Below are positions 31,546 to 43,171 of a DNA stretch of 64,000 bases, piece after piece. Under the pieces are notes generated by a model that was given only the letters and a program-made list of their open reading frames with translations, was not told where the DNA came from and did no database searches. The stretch comes from Ornithodoros turicata (lineage: Eukaryota; Arthropoda; Arachnida; Ixodida; Argasidae). The DNA lies in assembly GCF_037126465.1 (NCBI RefSeq), contig NC_088203.1, forward strand, positions 104,742,409 through 104,806,408, in the 5' to 3' direction. A program made the translations under genes and the position numbers. How positions within the stretch are numbered: the stretch's first letter is position 1; every line of letters begins with the position of its first letter.

Positions 31546-32873
31546 TGGTCAACGCTGGTCAAGCCAGACGAGATGTTGAAATAGAGGATCGAACCAGAAG
31601 TCGAGTTTATGAAAAGAGAGAGAGAGAGAGAGTCTTACTAGAGTTTTTGCGTGGTAAAAGGTCGAATGAAGAGTCCATGAAATATTTTTAGTAGTCGACG
31701 ACGCCCGATGAACTTGCTTGCGTGATGAAAGTGCTTGCGTGGCGCTCGTTGCTATTTACTCGTGGCTGCCACGATGTTGATGATGATGATGGGTCCGCGA
31801 AGGTGATGGTGACGACGCTGTCGCCCACACCATGGAGCCGATGGATAGAGGCAGGCGCGGGTGCGGTTGTACTGCGGATCCGCTCGCCAACCTGATTTCC
31901 GGATGGATGTTGAACGTTTTGAAATCCGCGCGAAAAGTGCGATGCAATCGCACTCCTCCGCGTGTCCAATAGCGTGTCCAGTTATGTCATCCGTTGCATG
32001 GCTGTGCGTGTAATTGCTATTCATGGAAGACTGTGGAAGAAGTAAAAACATCTTTCGCGTATCATTTTCTTCATGCAGATTTTATCCCCACGAATGCAAT
32101 CATCGCGGATATGTGAATATACTCAGTATCCCCGCCCGGATGAAGATGCCCCTATATAAAGTCACGTGGCAGCGTGTTCGACAAACGGCCTATGGTGCTC
32201 CTAGAGTGACCATAAGGTCATCCAAGTAACCTAAAACATATCGTGATTTGTTTTAATTGGAAAAAGAAAGCCTGTATTTTTTTTTATATACAAAATTCTG
32301 TTCCTAGTTACCGCGGATGCCCCGTATTATTTCCTCGAAGGAAATAAGGTGACCTTCGCGAGAAAGACATCAGAGAAGCACGCATTATACGAGAGGATTC
32401 GCTCCGTGATTCCCATCTTGGATAGCTCCGTGTGCATCGAGGACTGGATGAGACTCCGGCGAGCACTGCAATTAATGAGATAGAGCACAAAGTGGAAGAA
32501 CGTTTGCTCTGCGTGTTGTGCGATATCCAGAGTGGCGCTGGGTGATGACAGGCAGAGGTTCTTCGGGGATTTGAGGGAACGCGCATGCGCGTTATATGAT
32601 CTCTTCACTTCTCCGAGGTGGTGATCGAATATCGCGGTTACAGTACGGGAGACTGTGACTCAAAAGGCAGTTGCATTATACATTCTTTTTTCGTCGTAAT
32701 AGCAGAAAAAAACAAAACAGCGCTAATGGTATCTCAATCTGTATTACTTATCTCAAACTCATACTTTTTGTGATACTATTAGAATCTAGTGTATTGCGTT
32801 CGTCTTTGAGAAGAGAGAGTGAAGCAGGGTAAATACTTGAGATAGCATATATCGATCATATTTTAAGTTCATT
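31546..32873. other. unassigned spacer
   Basis: A GA run at 31615-31632 and an ATC/GAT run at 31775-31792, perhaps a retroelement tail. No gene recognised. Confidence 0.4.
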
Positions 32874-33360
32874 GTGAGCACCGCGATGCAACTGTGGCTA
32901 TGACCGACACGGAGGAGGGCAGAGACGGCTGAAAGACAGGGCTATAGTAAAGATGTATAGTGTGGTATGGTATAGTATAGTATAGTATAGCACAGTACAG
33001 TACTGTACTACAGTGTACTGTACTGTACAGTATAGTACAGTACAGTGCAGTACAGTATAGTATAGTATAGTATAGCACAGTACAGTACTGTACATTACAG
33101 TATAGTATGGTATAGTATAGTATAGCACAGTACAGTACTGTACTACAGTGTACTGTACTGTACAGTACAGTATAGTATAGTATAGGAAAGACGAGGATAT
33201 AGTAAAGATGTATAGTGTGGTATAGTACAGTACAGTACAGTATAGTATAGTATAGTATAGTATAGTATAGGAAAGACGGGGATATAGTACGTGTCCTGGG
33301 CACCCCGTTTGGAAACTCTTCCCAGTGAGACCCTGGGATTGCACAGCCGGTTGCAGCACT
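32874..33360 (-). mobile_element. SINE copy expanded internally by a GTATA-type repeat
   Basis: Starts with GAGCACCGCGATGCAACTGT and GGCTATGACC (SINE 3' side) and ends with GTGTCCTGGGC ... GGGATTGCACAGCCGGTTG (SINE body). Between them, where the intact SINE has AGGGGGGTTAGTATGCGTCC, lies about 340 bp of simple repeat. The repeat is in register with the SINE segment GTTAGTATGCGT, so local expansion from inside the SINE is plausible. Confidence 0.65.
32942..33287. repeat. GTATA/GTACA low-complexity repeat
   Basis: AGTATAGTATAGCACAGTAC units with higher-order repetition: the block AGTATAGCACAGTACAGTAC recurs three times, and TAAAGATGTATAGTGTGGTA twice. It creates long spurious minus-strand frames (LYYTILYC type). 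Confidence 0.93.
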
Positions 33361-33770
33361 CAACCCCACCCCCTTCCCCCTCTCAGTCTATATCATGACT
33401 TGGACGCTTCCAGCAGGCAGGTTCTGTTCCATTTGTGTCGCTATTGTCGGGAGAGCCTATTAGCATGCACCGTGACCAATTCAGCGAAGGCCAGCATACC
33501 CCGTATTCATCATCTCAGTCCAGCTCCCGTGAATTGGTGCCCGTGGCTTCTTTCGGATCGCCGACCCACCTCGTATTAGGCGTTTCCAATCTGCCTGGGT
33601 GCGTTTTAAATTACAGCGTAAAAGCGTGCTATTATGTTTCGCAATTTCGTCCCTGGGTGAGCTCTATTCACATCGCCAGTATTGAATGGCTCCTATTAAA
33701 ATTTGGCACTTCGTTTACCGGAAACTATATGGTCCATTGTGAAGAGCGCGTCATTTGTATCTCAATTGTC

Positions 33771-34350
33771 TGGAAAGCAGCTCGTGCTATCCCAGTTTTG
33801 AAGCCAGAGAAGTCGCCAAGAGAGCTGACTTCATTTCGTCCCATTAGCCTCACCAGCTGCTTGGGCAAAGTAATGGAAAGGCTAATATTGAACCGCCTTG
33901 ACTGGTTTCTGGAGTCCCGGACGCCCCTACACCTCGAGGCAGGAGGGTTTCAGGAGAGCTCGTTGCACAATGCATTGTGTCTTGAATGTGGTAACCCACG
34001 TGGAACAGTGTAGGTCTGAAGGTCTACTAACCGTGGCGGCATTCCTTGACATTAAGCGAGCCTATGACACTACAAGCCACGGTCATGTACTTCATGACCT
34101 TTCGGATGGTGAAACGTTCCATCACAGCACAACAGCATGTGTCCACAGGGCGGGGTCCTCAGCCCACTCCTCTTCAATGTCGTGATGGCCGCTCTTACAG
34201 CTCTCTTGCCACGGGGCGTCAACATCAGCTTGTACGCTGACGATATATGCATATGAACATCCGGCAAGCAGTGGCCGGCGCTACAGCGCCGCTTACAGTG
34301 TGCCTTTGAAGTTGTTGCTGCTTTCCTGGTAAACAGAGGCATGGACCTCT
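33771..34350 (+). pseudogene. LINE-A reverse transcriptase domain, frameshifted
   Basis: Begins WKAARAIPVLKPEKSP, then SFRPISLTSCLGKVMERL (fingers motifs). A frame change follows to LLTVAAFLDIKRAYDTTSH (motif A, FLDIKRAYD). Another leads to CPQGGVLSPLLFNVVMAAL (motif B). The catalytic YADD box is at 34233-34244 and still intact. A TGA at 34254-34256 follows ten bases later. The domain copies element RNA at a nicked genomic target when intact. Confidence 0.85.
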
Positions 34351-34353
34351 CTC

Positions 34354-35466
34354 ATGAGAAGACTGTATTTTTGCCGTTCACTCGCCGTCATTCGAAGAAC
34401 TTTCAGTTTTATAAGTGGGCATGTCGTGCGGCGTGTTACACACCATAAGTTCCTTGGTGTGGTTCTTGACCGCTGTCCGTCCTGGAGAGCGGAGGTTCCT
34501 TGTCTGAGAGGTAGAGCTGAGTCTCGGCTGAATGTCCTGAGATACCTCTGTGGTGCCAGCTGGGGACTTTCTACAAGGGCATTGCTTGGTCTACACCGGT
34601 CCCTCATACAACAGATGTTGATGTACCATCTTCCAATGTTGCATAACCTTTGTCCCCCGTCCGAACAAGTGTTGGAAACCGTCCTTGCAAAGAGCATGAA
34701 ACAGTACCTTGGTGTCCACAAATCAACGCCAACTGCCCTTGTCATGGCTGAAGCCAAGGAGCCTTCGCTGGTCTTTATGCGGACGGCACAATCTCTGGGG
34801 CACTACTTGAGGCTCTCCACTCGCCATTACCGTCACAAGTTAGTGCGCGACATTCTTCAGCGACCAGCATCCGGCTACTGCCAAGCTGGTTTAGCTCACC
34901 GCAGCCTCATTCTCAAGTATAAGAAACTGACTCTACCCGCAGTTCCACCATGGGCCCTTCAGGCACCACCTGTGCATGTCAATGTCCCTGGCTTGGCTTC
35001 CAGAAAATCAGCTACAACAATTGTTCTTCGCCAACTCAGTCTGAGCCTGCTCCATCGCGATGAAGCCAGAATTAAAATATTTACTGATGGCTCATCGACA
35101 CAGACCGGCTCTACCTGTGCATTCGTGATCCCTGAGCTGTCGATTGAAAGAAGCGCAAGGCTGTCTCACCCGACGTCGGTTGCTGCGGCCGAGCTACATT
35201 CAATTCTTATGGCGCTTTCCTTCATTGTATCCCGTCAACCACCGATGCACTGGACCATATACTGTGGCTCCAAAACCGCCCTCCAAGCTCTGCAGTGCAC
35301 CATGGGCTCGAGCTCCCTCGCTCCACTGGTGCGTGACGTCCTCAGGGAGTATTCCTGTGCCGTCACACAGACGCACAACATCACTTTGCAGTGGATCCCA
35401 GGTCATTCTGGCGTCCCTAGGAATGAGGCTGCCCACCTACTTGCGAGACGGGCTCATGTGGCATGA
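34354..35466 (+). pseudogene. LINE-A thumb/connection and RNase H domain, catalytically altered
   Basis: A 370-codon open frame: VTHHKFLGVVLDRCPSWRAE (RT thumb region) at the start, and RNase H near residues 240-365. TDGSS retains the first Asp and AELHSI the Glu. The canonical SDSK third Asp has become GSK in YCGSKTALQAL. The last ADxLARRAH Asp reads AHLLARRAH. Two of four metal ligands are therefore lost. LQWIPGHSGVPRNEA is well kept. It stops at 35464-35466. Confidence 0.85.
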
Positions 35467-35957
35467 GGCATGCCGATGCAACCTACGTATTTCACCCAAG
35501 CGGACGCGAAGCAAGCAGTTGGTACCCTTATGAGACGTCTGTGCAGTGAACACTGGCGACGAAGTGTCCCTTCTACGTCGTTCCTGCGCAACGTGGACCC
35601 AGATCTTCGTTTTTATATGCCGCCAGCGCTTCCTCCACCAATCACTTCGCTCATCTACAGGCTTCACCTCAACGTGTGGACGACATTTGTTTAAGCTCGG
35701 CGTGGTCCCGTCCCCCAACTGGGGTCTGTGTGATGTAGTTGAGGACGTGGATCATATGCTCCAAGGCTGCCCGAGGTACAGTGCACACCGTTGTACCCTT
35801 GTGTCGTCGCTGACCGCCTGGATAACCGCCCATACTCCACCGAAAAGGTTCTTGGGTGCTGGCCAGCAGATCATCTCATACCTGCCATGCGCGCCCTTGT
35901 GCAATTTCTCGTCTCGACGGACCTCTTTACCACATTGTGACGCTCTTTGTTTTTAGT
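35467..35957 (+). pseudogene. LINE-A cysteine-rich C-terminus
   Basis: Two frames carry YFTQADAKQAVG ... LIYRLHLNVWTT and then C-x-VVEDVDHMLQGCPRYSAHR with a C-x-D-x-H-x-C spacing typical of LINE C-termini. One frameshift lies near 35690, and a stop follows at about 35955. Confidence 0.75.
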
Positions 35958-36094
35958 GCATTGAGATTTCGTACGTGTACTCTTCTGCACTGTTGCTTTT
36001 GGTGCCAAGTATTGTGGTGATTTTTTCATCCATTTCGTTTCCACTTCATTTCAAATTGTATGATTGATTGATTGAAAAAAAATTGAAAAAGAGT

Positions 36095-36214
36095 TGTATG
36101 AATTTGGGTGGTTTCCCTCTCTTTTCTCAATAACGCGTCCTGGAGTAGCCAGTCCCGAGTAGCTCGAGACAAATATCTCAATTTTTTTTCTTTTAAAAAT
36201 CAATCAATCAATTG
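36095..36214 (+). mobile_element. LINE 3'-tail fragment with (AATC)n end
   Basis: GAGTAGCCAGTCCCGAGTAG ... CAATTTTTTTTCTTTT ... AATCAATCAATCAATTG. The GTAGCyrGTC word and AATC tail recall the 3' UTR end at 1590-1670. It directly follows LINE-A and is probably a separate, severely truncated insertion. Confidence 0.5.
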
Positions 36215-36604
36215 TCTGACCAATGAAAACCGGGCGTTGATCGCACTGAGAAACGCCCAGGCAAAGTATGACTTCCACTTCCACTTGGTTTACACCCCGT
36301 TTATAACTGCTCGAACACCGTGAACGCAGGGAAAATTTACTTGTACAATACTGTGCGTGACCAATCAGACTGGAGCTGAATTTTGTTTAATTACCTTCTT
36401 GTTACGCGGTTGTACATGGATAACCATATCTACCTAACCCTAGACTCAGCCCTAACCCTTTAAATGCCATGCTAATGATGAGGACGGTGCCCAGAAGAAG
36501 AACAGTCTCTGTTCGAAATATCGGCAGCTCTCGTCCTGAGGCAACTCCCTTCATATTCAGTGTAAATGTCATTTGCTGGAAATAACCTCCAATTCTCCTG
36601 TGAC

Positions 36605-36715
36605 CAGGGTGTCGAACCGAAACGTTTTCTTCCGGTTTGCGTACCGATTTTAGAACAATAGCTCAACTCCTGATTAAAACAAAAAATAACGTCTCATACC
36701 GGTTCGGACCTGCTC
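36605..36715. mobile_element. hAT end fragment of the CAGGGTGTCGAACCG family
   Basis: CAGGGTGTCGAACCGAAACG repeats the left tip of the element at 3297-4610. The nearby CCGGTTCGG at 36703 is subterminal-like. No opposite end recognised. Confidence 0.5.
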
Positions 36716-36845
36716 CACCTCTGACGTCAGCACTGGTGCCCCCTACGATAAGCTCTGTGAAGCGGTCTCGGATCGCCCTCTCTGCGCGTAACAAAAGTAG
36801 ACGGGAAATGTGGGAGGCTTCTCTGAAATCGTCCATTTTTTTCTA

Positions 36846-37093
36846 CACTCTAAAAACAGAGCTTCACCGCATAGCACGCTGTGCGCCTACCATTCCCAGG
36901 AATGATAGGGTTATCGCTTCTGATTCGAGGAGAGAGGGGGGCGTACGCCTTTTTGTGCCAATTTGGATATATGGTAATTGCCGCAAAAAGGCGTACGCCT
37001 CCATCTCTCCTCGAATCAAGAGCGATAACCCTATCATCCGCGGCAATGATTGGCGCACGACGTGCTATGCGGTGAAGTTCTGTTGTTAGAGTG
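36846..37093. mobile_element. almost fully palindromic MITE, 248 bp
   Basis: Tips CACTCTAAAAACAGAGCTTC and inverted CACTCTAACAACAGAACTTC. The arms of about 118 bp run nearly to the centre (TTTGGATATATGG), sharing ACCGCATAGCACG, GATAGGGTTATCGCT and GGCGTACGCCTTTTTG. TA flanks both sides. It gives mirror-image spurious peptides on both strands. Confidence 0.85.
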
Positions 37094-37095
37094 TA

Positions 37096-40000
37096 GTACT
37101 CGCCTTCCAAAGGTGACACTAAACACCACACATAGCTGTGAATGGGTGATCTTTCCTCTGACTATTTGCTACTGATAAGATTTTCTGAGCAATCACATTG
37201 GGATCTTCATAACCTCGTGACATCATCATTCACCATTTAATTGGTGGCGTTGTGGGGTTCTCGATAAAAGGTTGTGCCGAATTTGGGGGTTTCTCCAAGA
37301 AAAAAAAGAACACGAAAAGAAGCTAGACTCTGAAGAAAGCAACCTGGTTGCGCTCTGGAGGAGCTTTACTTGGAAACCTGCAAATGGCAGAGTGAGGTAA
37401 TACTTAAGAAGGTGATTATGCGGGTTTCTTCATCGAGTAAAATTTTGTGGTCGGTAAAACCATGACCATACTCCCCTAAGCGACGTGCCCCTCAACTCGT
37501 CGAATATATCGCTTCAGAACTTATCCTTAATCCGCTGTCTACACAAACAAGCTTCATGCAACCCCTACAAACGAAAATTGCGCCAATCTCCGCAAAAAGT
37601 GGAAACATCATGCCCACTGCGACATGCCTCGCGGCCCACAAAGCCTTTCCTAAATAACGACGGAGGAGAGCGGTCGGTAAACTTCCAGGGAACTAAACCC
37701 CTTTTCGTGCTTCGATACAAGTATTACAAGAAAAGAAGAAATGCCGTCCACTCATTTGTATTGAGGATTCCGGTCCCCCGAGGGAAGACTTTACTACCTG
37801 AGTTGTTGTTGTTGAGGGCCAATTTCGCGGCGCCTGAGTATCCCTCGGGAGCGGGAAACGACATGAGGCTGCCGACATCGGTTAGGCCTACTTTTCGGGA
37901 AACGACGAGCCTGCCGGAAAAAAAAAAGAACGGGGATTCCAAATTGACACCATTAGCACCTTGGCTTTCCTTTCCCATTCGGGAGAGAGACGTAGTGTGA
38001 ATCAGAACCACGGAAATGATTAAGAAATGTGAAAGGGGCAAAAAAAAATTCTAGCCAGTTGGCGGTACTGATATAACGCAATAACGAGCTATAAAGATCG
38101 GTTCTGAATTTTGTATTTGGTGTTTTTTTTGTTTTTTTTTGTTTTTCAATGCAATCTAATCCCGTGGTATTTCCAGTTTCTTCGTTACGCGAAAGCAATG
38201 ATCATCAGCGACGTCGCAGTTGCCTATGTTAATATTACCCATAATAAATAAATAAAGAAGAAGAGTACCACACCAATTTCAAAGTGAATACGTTCATGTG
38301 TGTTCATACAACATGGTGTTAGAAGCGCACCTTAACAGGGACAAAGGTAACACGATGTTAATGTACCAACAAGCCCAAATTGCTGCATTCATAAAAAACA
38401 ACTACGCATTTTCTGGGGAGAAGCCAGTGTGGTGTAAACGACTTGACTGACAATCACGAGGTGTAGGTTCGTGACCCGCCGCTATCTGGGGGGGGGGGGG
38501 GGGGGGATATGTTTATTAAGAAAAAAAAAACGCTATGTGGCTTTGTCGAGGATTGCCTGCTCTCAATATATCAATGTTGCTAAGCGTTGGAGGCTTTGCG
38601 TTTTTTCTCCTCTAGTTGTGTTCCAGCTTCAGCTTCGTTAATTTCCATCATTTCATTTGCTACTTACGAAAAAATCTGCCGACGTCGAGGCCCCTGTTTA
38701 TTTTATTTTCACGCTTTTCGCTCGTTACGAATTACAGCCGCCGTCCGTTTCTTTCTATCCGCATTTCACCTAACGCTTCTGAAATACGTTCGTATCTTTC
38801 TTGTCTCTCTCTCTTTTTCTTCTTTTCGTTTTCTTGTCTCGTCAAGCGCGAAACCTAAGTTAACTAGCCTCCGTTGCCAAAGGTAATCTCGCCGCGTCTC
38901 TCAGTTTGCCGTTCAGAGCGATCAACCTAGCAACCCTTTCCACCTAACCAGATTTACTATTCCTCCCTTCCACACCTAGGTGACCTTTCTCCTCGCCTGA
39001 GTTACGATTCTCGCATCGTTCGGCGAGGCAAGGCTATACAGAGCAAACACATAAAGCTTCCGAATCTCGCGCTATCCGATGCACACGGCGAATTAGCTTT
39101 TTTTCGCATGCGCGAAAACCGATATATGGAGGAGTACATTTTCACGGCGAGCCGGAAACGATCCTCCGAAGCAGGGAAGCACACACTTCCGGTCCTCGGG
39201 GCAATATTACGTGGTATATGATGACCATCCGACGCTCCCAGATAGCCGCGAAAGAAAATGCTTAATGCGAGAAAGAGCCAAGTGTCCTTTATTGGACCCG
39301 GAGGGATAATATCATGAGGCAAAAATTATCCTTCATAAATATTCGGCGCTCTCAGCTCTAGGGAACCGAGCTGCGATCCGGTACGAGTCGTTTGCGTCCA
39401 GCTAAGTTGGGCACCGAGGGAAATGGGCAGAGTGCACCGCATTCAATGTCGTGGCGTGCCCATACGTGTAATGCACCCGGTCCGTTCAGCATAGGCTGTC
39501 AATTAGCGGTCTGTTTGTTAGCCCGGAGAAAGGTTCTTGGCGTTCAAATATGGCGTGATTAGAGTTTGATAGGAGTTCGCGAGACGAATAATTCTTGAAT
39601 GAGGTATAACGCTAAGACGCTAAGGGAAGACTTGAAAAAAAAAAAACGCTTATAATAGCAAGAACGTGCAAAACGTCAACGAGTAGTTCACGAAAAAGCC
39701 ATGTAGAGTAGATTAGGGTAGAGTATTCGCTTCTAGTCCCCTTTTGATGCAGTGCAGTATTCGAGATGGAGACACAAGAGCTAGAAATAATATATGCACA
39801 TAGATAAAAGAGGACATTGAGGAAGGAAAGAAAAACACACAGGTAAGGGAAAGAAATTGAAGTAATGCTTGCAAGAATATTGAGGAAAGAGAGAAAATAA
39901 AGGAGAAAAGGCGACGTTGAGTCATGCAGAGAAGAACGAAGGTGGCTTGTTCTGGGATATCTATCTTTTCCACTGCTTGTTGTTTTTCAGTCGTTCCCAT

Positions 40001-40127
40001 GTCACCAGTCGGCGCTGTACTTGGTTGTGTTTGTCCCCAGATGGCGCTGGCCTCGGCTCGTTTGCCTAACACGACGATGAAACAGAGAAGACACACGGAC
40101 CGACTCGAACACCTTCACTTGTCCCTC
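37096..40127. other. unassigned 3-kb stretch
   Basis: G-run at 38490-38507 and an A-run nearby. A 171-codon frame (37485-38000) lacks any recognised domain. No repeat ends were identified. Confidence 0.4.
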
Positions 40128-41157
40128 AGTCCTTAAGAAGCTCACGCTGGCACATATCACAAGGTACGCAGAAGGGACGATGATTTTCACGGATGCCTCT
40201 ACCAATACCGCAGGATCTTCTTGTGCGTTCGTCGTCCTGGGTTCCAGTGTCCACCATGCTGTCCGCTTACCGCAACGAGACGACTTCTACGGCTGCAGAG
40301 CTGTACGATGTTCTCAATGCGGTCCAGTACATTGCCAACCAATCAACACCTGGTGACTTGTCAATCCTCTCTGATTCCAAGAGCGGCCTTCAAGCGCTAC
40401 GCGCACCTGTGTCCTCCAGTGGTCTTGTGGCCATAGTGTACATCATCTTATCGTAGAATGCCGCCGTCGCAAAAGGGCACGCAAGCGTACTCCAGTGGAT
40501 CCCCGGTCACATGGGCATTGCTGCGAATGATGCTGTTGACAGAGAAGCACGGGACGCTCACCAACGCGGTCCCACGCAAAAGATATATTTCACTTCTGAG
40601 GATGCAAAACGTATGTTGTGCGACATTCAGCGTTGTTCAGTTCGGAGCCAGTGATCGAGTTCCGCAGAGCCGACGTCGCTGCTGCGCAGAATTAACCCGA
40701 ACCTGTCTTACATAACCACCCCGATGTCCCGGCCGCTCGAAATTTTGCTTCACAGACTTCGACTCAATGTCCCATTGGCCAACTCAATTCTGTTCAAGAA
40801 AAGGTGCTCAACCTTCGTCGTTGTATTCAACATGTGTCGTGCGTGAAGATTCGGAACATATTCTTCTCGAATGTGCGCGGTTTCACACTGCCAGTTTGCA
40901 ACTTCAGAGGTCCCTGGACCATCTTGATAGCCGACCCTTTGACGTCGTGAAAGTGTTGGGCGAATGGCCTGCGATTCATCGTCAGGGTGCACAGCGCTGA
41001 CTTATCGCCTTCGTTAAGAGCATAGCAGAGCTCTCGTCTTTTCAGACTTCTTTTTCCCTTTTTTATTTCTCTACAAGGTCTCTAATAGCTTGTCCCGCGG
41101 TGAGCGGGCTCACATCTCCATTTTTTTCTTCTCCTACCATCATCATCATCATCACTT
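40128..41157 (+). mobile_element. RNase H LINE fragment (LINE-B) with (ATC)n tail
   Basis: 5'-truncated within the RNase H region. FTDASTNTAGSSCAFV carries the first Asp. After a frameshift, TAAELYDVLNAV and LSILSDSKSGLQAL carry Glu and the second Asp. After another, LQWIPGHMGIAANDAVDREA carries the last Asp. All four metal ligands survive although frames are broken. The C-terminus RLRLNVPLANSILFKKR ... EDSEHILLECARFHTA follows, and a 3' UTR ends in ATCATCATCATCATC near 41137-41153. Confidence 0.8.
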
Positions 41158-41465
41158 TCACTACAAACACACGCACACATACATTGTATGCTGACGATGA
41201 GCCACCTTGACGAGAAGGTGGTAAGAACACAGCTATGTCTCAATGTTCGCCTTCGCCAACATACAAGTAGAATCGGGTTACCCTCGGACGATACGCTGCA
41301 GTCCCTTAATTGTGAACCTAATTTTGAGAACGCCATGGTCAGTTAGAGGCCTCTTTCTCGGCATCTGTAATGTCATCCTGGCACACCTCCCTTATCTTCT
41401 GCCCAAGCATATCCATATTACCATACATCGAGAAGTTACCCGTCAAAAAGAACCCGCTTCGAGTT
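41158..41465. other. unassigned spacer
   Basis: No gene or repeat recognised. Confidence 0.4.
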
Positions 41466-41571
41466 AGGTGTGTCTTATCAATGCTTTTTAGTTTCGCGAG
41501 TATGTTCAAGGCCTTCCACCTACCCGTCCGCCCCTATTGCAATCGACTTTCAGTACACTGTGCTGCTTGGG
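41466..41571. mobile_element. CCCAAGCAGC MITE, half copy
   Basis: GGTGTGTCTTATCAATG ... CAAGGCCTTCCACCTACCCG ... CTGTGCTGCTTGGG corresponds to the interior and right half of the 153-bp element. The left TIR is missing. Confidence 0.8.
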
Positions 41572-41720
41572 AACGTACGCTGTCTCCTCTGCGTACGTAA
41601 GAGATAGCGTGGTGGTTCTTCGCAATGCGCAAAACTCAACTTGTGTCTTTTGCGTGCGCAGAACTACCAACGCTATCCCTTACGTACGCAAAGGCGAGAG
41701 CGTACATTTTACGAAAACTC
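41572..41720. mobile_element. MITE related to 17435-17570, abutting the previous MITE
   Basis: Inverted arms share GTACGCT, CTGCGTACGTAAGAGATAGCG and the mirror CGCTATCCCTTACGTACGCA. The right end GCGTACATTTTACGAAAACTC is a diverged family tip. The left tip is lost at the junction with the MITE ending at 41571. Confidence 0.6.
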
Positions 41721-42620
41721 AATATTGTCATTTGTCAGTATTCATTACGGGGTAAAGGCGCTAAAAGAAAGACGATCACAAAACGTAAAGACAGGGCGCT
41801 CACATTCCACGAAGTTTATCTCACAAAGCCGTCATTCCCTTTCCCTGTCTGATATATATCTTCTTTCACAGCTAACGCACGCTTCACCGTGCTTCCCCGT
41901 GAGATAAAGTTCTAGAATTTCTCTCTGCACCTCATCTGTGTATCTGCCTATCACCAATATCAGTATTCAACCGAGGAAGGCGAAGTTAATATGCAAAAGA
42001 AGCTATTTTTGCTTTCATATCCTAGCCTATCCCATGCTGTGCTATGCAAAAGAAGCAAACGTTTGAACGTTGAAGGCAAACTATGCAGGCAAACCTCAAA
42101 AGTATCTACGAAGGTCATGTTGGCAACATGGAACTTGAAATGGCTGCAAGAGGGCCCCCCGTCTCGAAATGGAGCCATATTCGTAGTTCACCGCGCGATA
42201 GTTGCGCATCGATTTCTCAGATGTGTTTGGGGTGACGATGAAGAGATACTGTGACCTCCATCCATCCATCTGGGACTGGGGGAGTTGCCGCAACCCATAG
42301 ATTTCGGCGTTGCTACTCTCCCACAAAAGGCGGTGCACACTGCAGAGGCGTCTTCTGTCTACTTCTTGCACGCGTGGCACGAAAAGAAGGAAAAAGTGGT
42401 TCCTTTTGTATCTCTCCTTCTTTCAGAAGAACGGGTCGATGTCCCTCCTATGGCTGCGAATAGGAGCGGTAAACGTGCCGTTATTTCTGCTGTTAGCGCT
42501 TTTGTGTAGGACACAATGATGGAGCGCAAAGGCTAGACTGCACGCACACTGGGCCCTAATGTTCACACCGTCGTGTAACATGGTGCTCGCTCGTTAGTAG
42601 TCATTAGAGTATCTTTTTTT
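41721..42620. other. unassigned spacer
   Basis: A CCAT run at 42256-42269; no gene recognised. Confidence 0.4.
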
Positions 42621-42910
42621 ATTCCGTGTAAGCACAGCGAAGCAACTGTAGCTATGCGCGATGCACAGACAGAGGACAGACGAACAGAGCATATACAGCA
42701 AGGAAGAGTTCTGGGCATACTTCAGGAGGAACTCTGCCGGCATTGATCACTGCTATTGGCTCTCAGATGCACGTGACCTCTCCCAATACCGTTCGTTGGC
42801 AAGGTCTGCATGCAAACACACGGAACAACTCAGACACCATAGCCAGAGATAGGATTCGAACGGGTCACATCCACGTTTCTTCTGCATGAATTCGAAGCTA
42901 CCACAAAAGC
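42621..42910 (-). mobile_element. tRNA-derived SINE, diverged near-full-length copy
   Basis: ATTCCGTGTAAGCACAGCGA ... CTGTAGCTATG (3' side), GGAACTCTGCCGGCATTGA-like body, and a B box (GGATTCGAAC, 42852-42861). More diverged than the copies at 5.6 and 13.5 kb, with a small insertion in the body. Confidence 0.75.
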
Positions 42911-43083
42911 AGAAGTCAAAGTCCAAAAGGAGTCGTTGGTTTTTTTTCGACTGCTTTATATTTGATCATTCGATGTTCTTGTGAGCTTGAGGGCTTCTGT
43001 GACAGTGTCAGCTTGTTTTATTTGCAGCGGCAATATGGTGTCGCATATCAGGCTTTCGACCGCCAATGTTACAGCTTTAAACT
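42911..43083. other. unassigned spacer
   Basis: Nothing recognised. Confidence 0.4.
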
Positions 43084-43171
43084 GCTATCATCATCCCTTG
43101 ATCCTCCCCCAACGCGAAATAGGGCAGTGTACCGCCTCAGCGGCGGTGGATCGCCCACCCCATCACCATCC
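43084..43171 (+). mobile_element. LINE-C 3'-UTR-only copy
   Basis: TAGGGCAGTGTACCGCCTCA ... CGGCGGTGGATCG ... CCATCACCATC matches the 3' UTR of LINE-C at 59010-59081. It is a strongly 5'-truncated insertion. Confidence 0.75.

Larger units (their letters stand above)
33480..36075 (+). mobile_element. RNase H-bearing LINE, decayed (LINE-A)
   Basis: The longest retroelement here, in order: a basic linker, reverse transcriptase, connection region, RNase H, a cysteine-rich C-terminus, 3' UTR and a TGATTGATTGATTG-A8 tail at 36062-36083. RT plus RNase H in this order fits the I-group (I, R1, LOA and relatives). The endonuclease and ORF1 are missing, so the copy is 5'-truncated. At least four frame changes and an internal stop make it dead. 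The 5' edge is not sharply visible. Confidence 0.8.

Noticed and set aside
32869..33369. Long minus-strand frames rich in LYYTILYC repeats
   Set aside because: Entirely due to the GTATA/GTACA repeat.
36637..37131. Mirror-image frames on both strands sharing GLSLLIRGE
   Set aside because: They come from the palindromic MITE arms, not genes.
37485..38000. 171-codon frame, one of the longest outside known repeats
   Set aside because: No domain, signal peptide or composition clearly different from chance; no convincing flanking splice sites.
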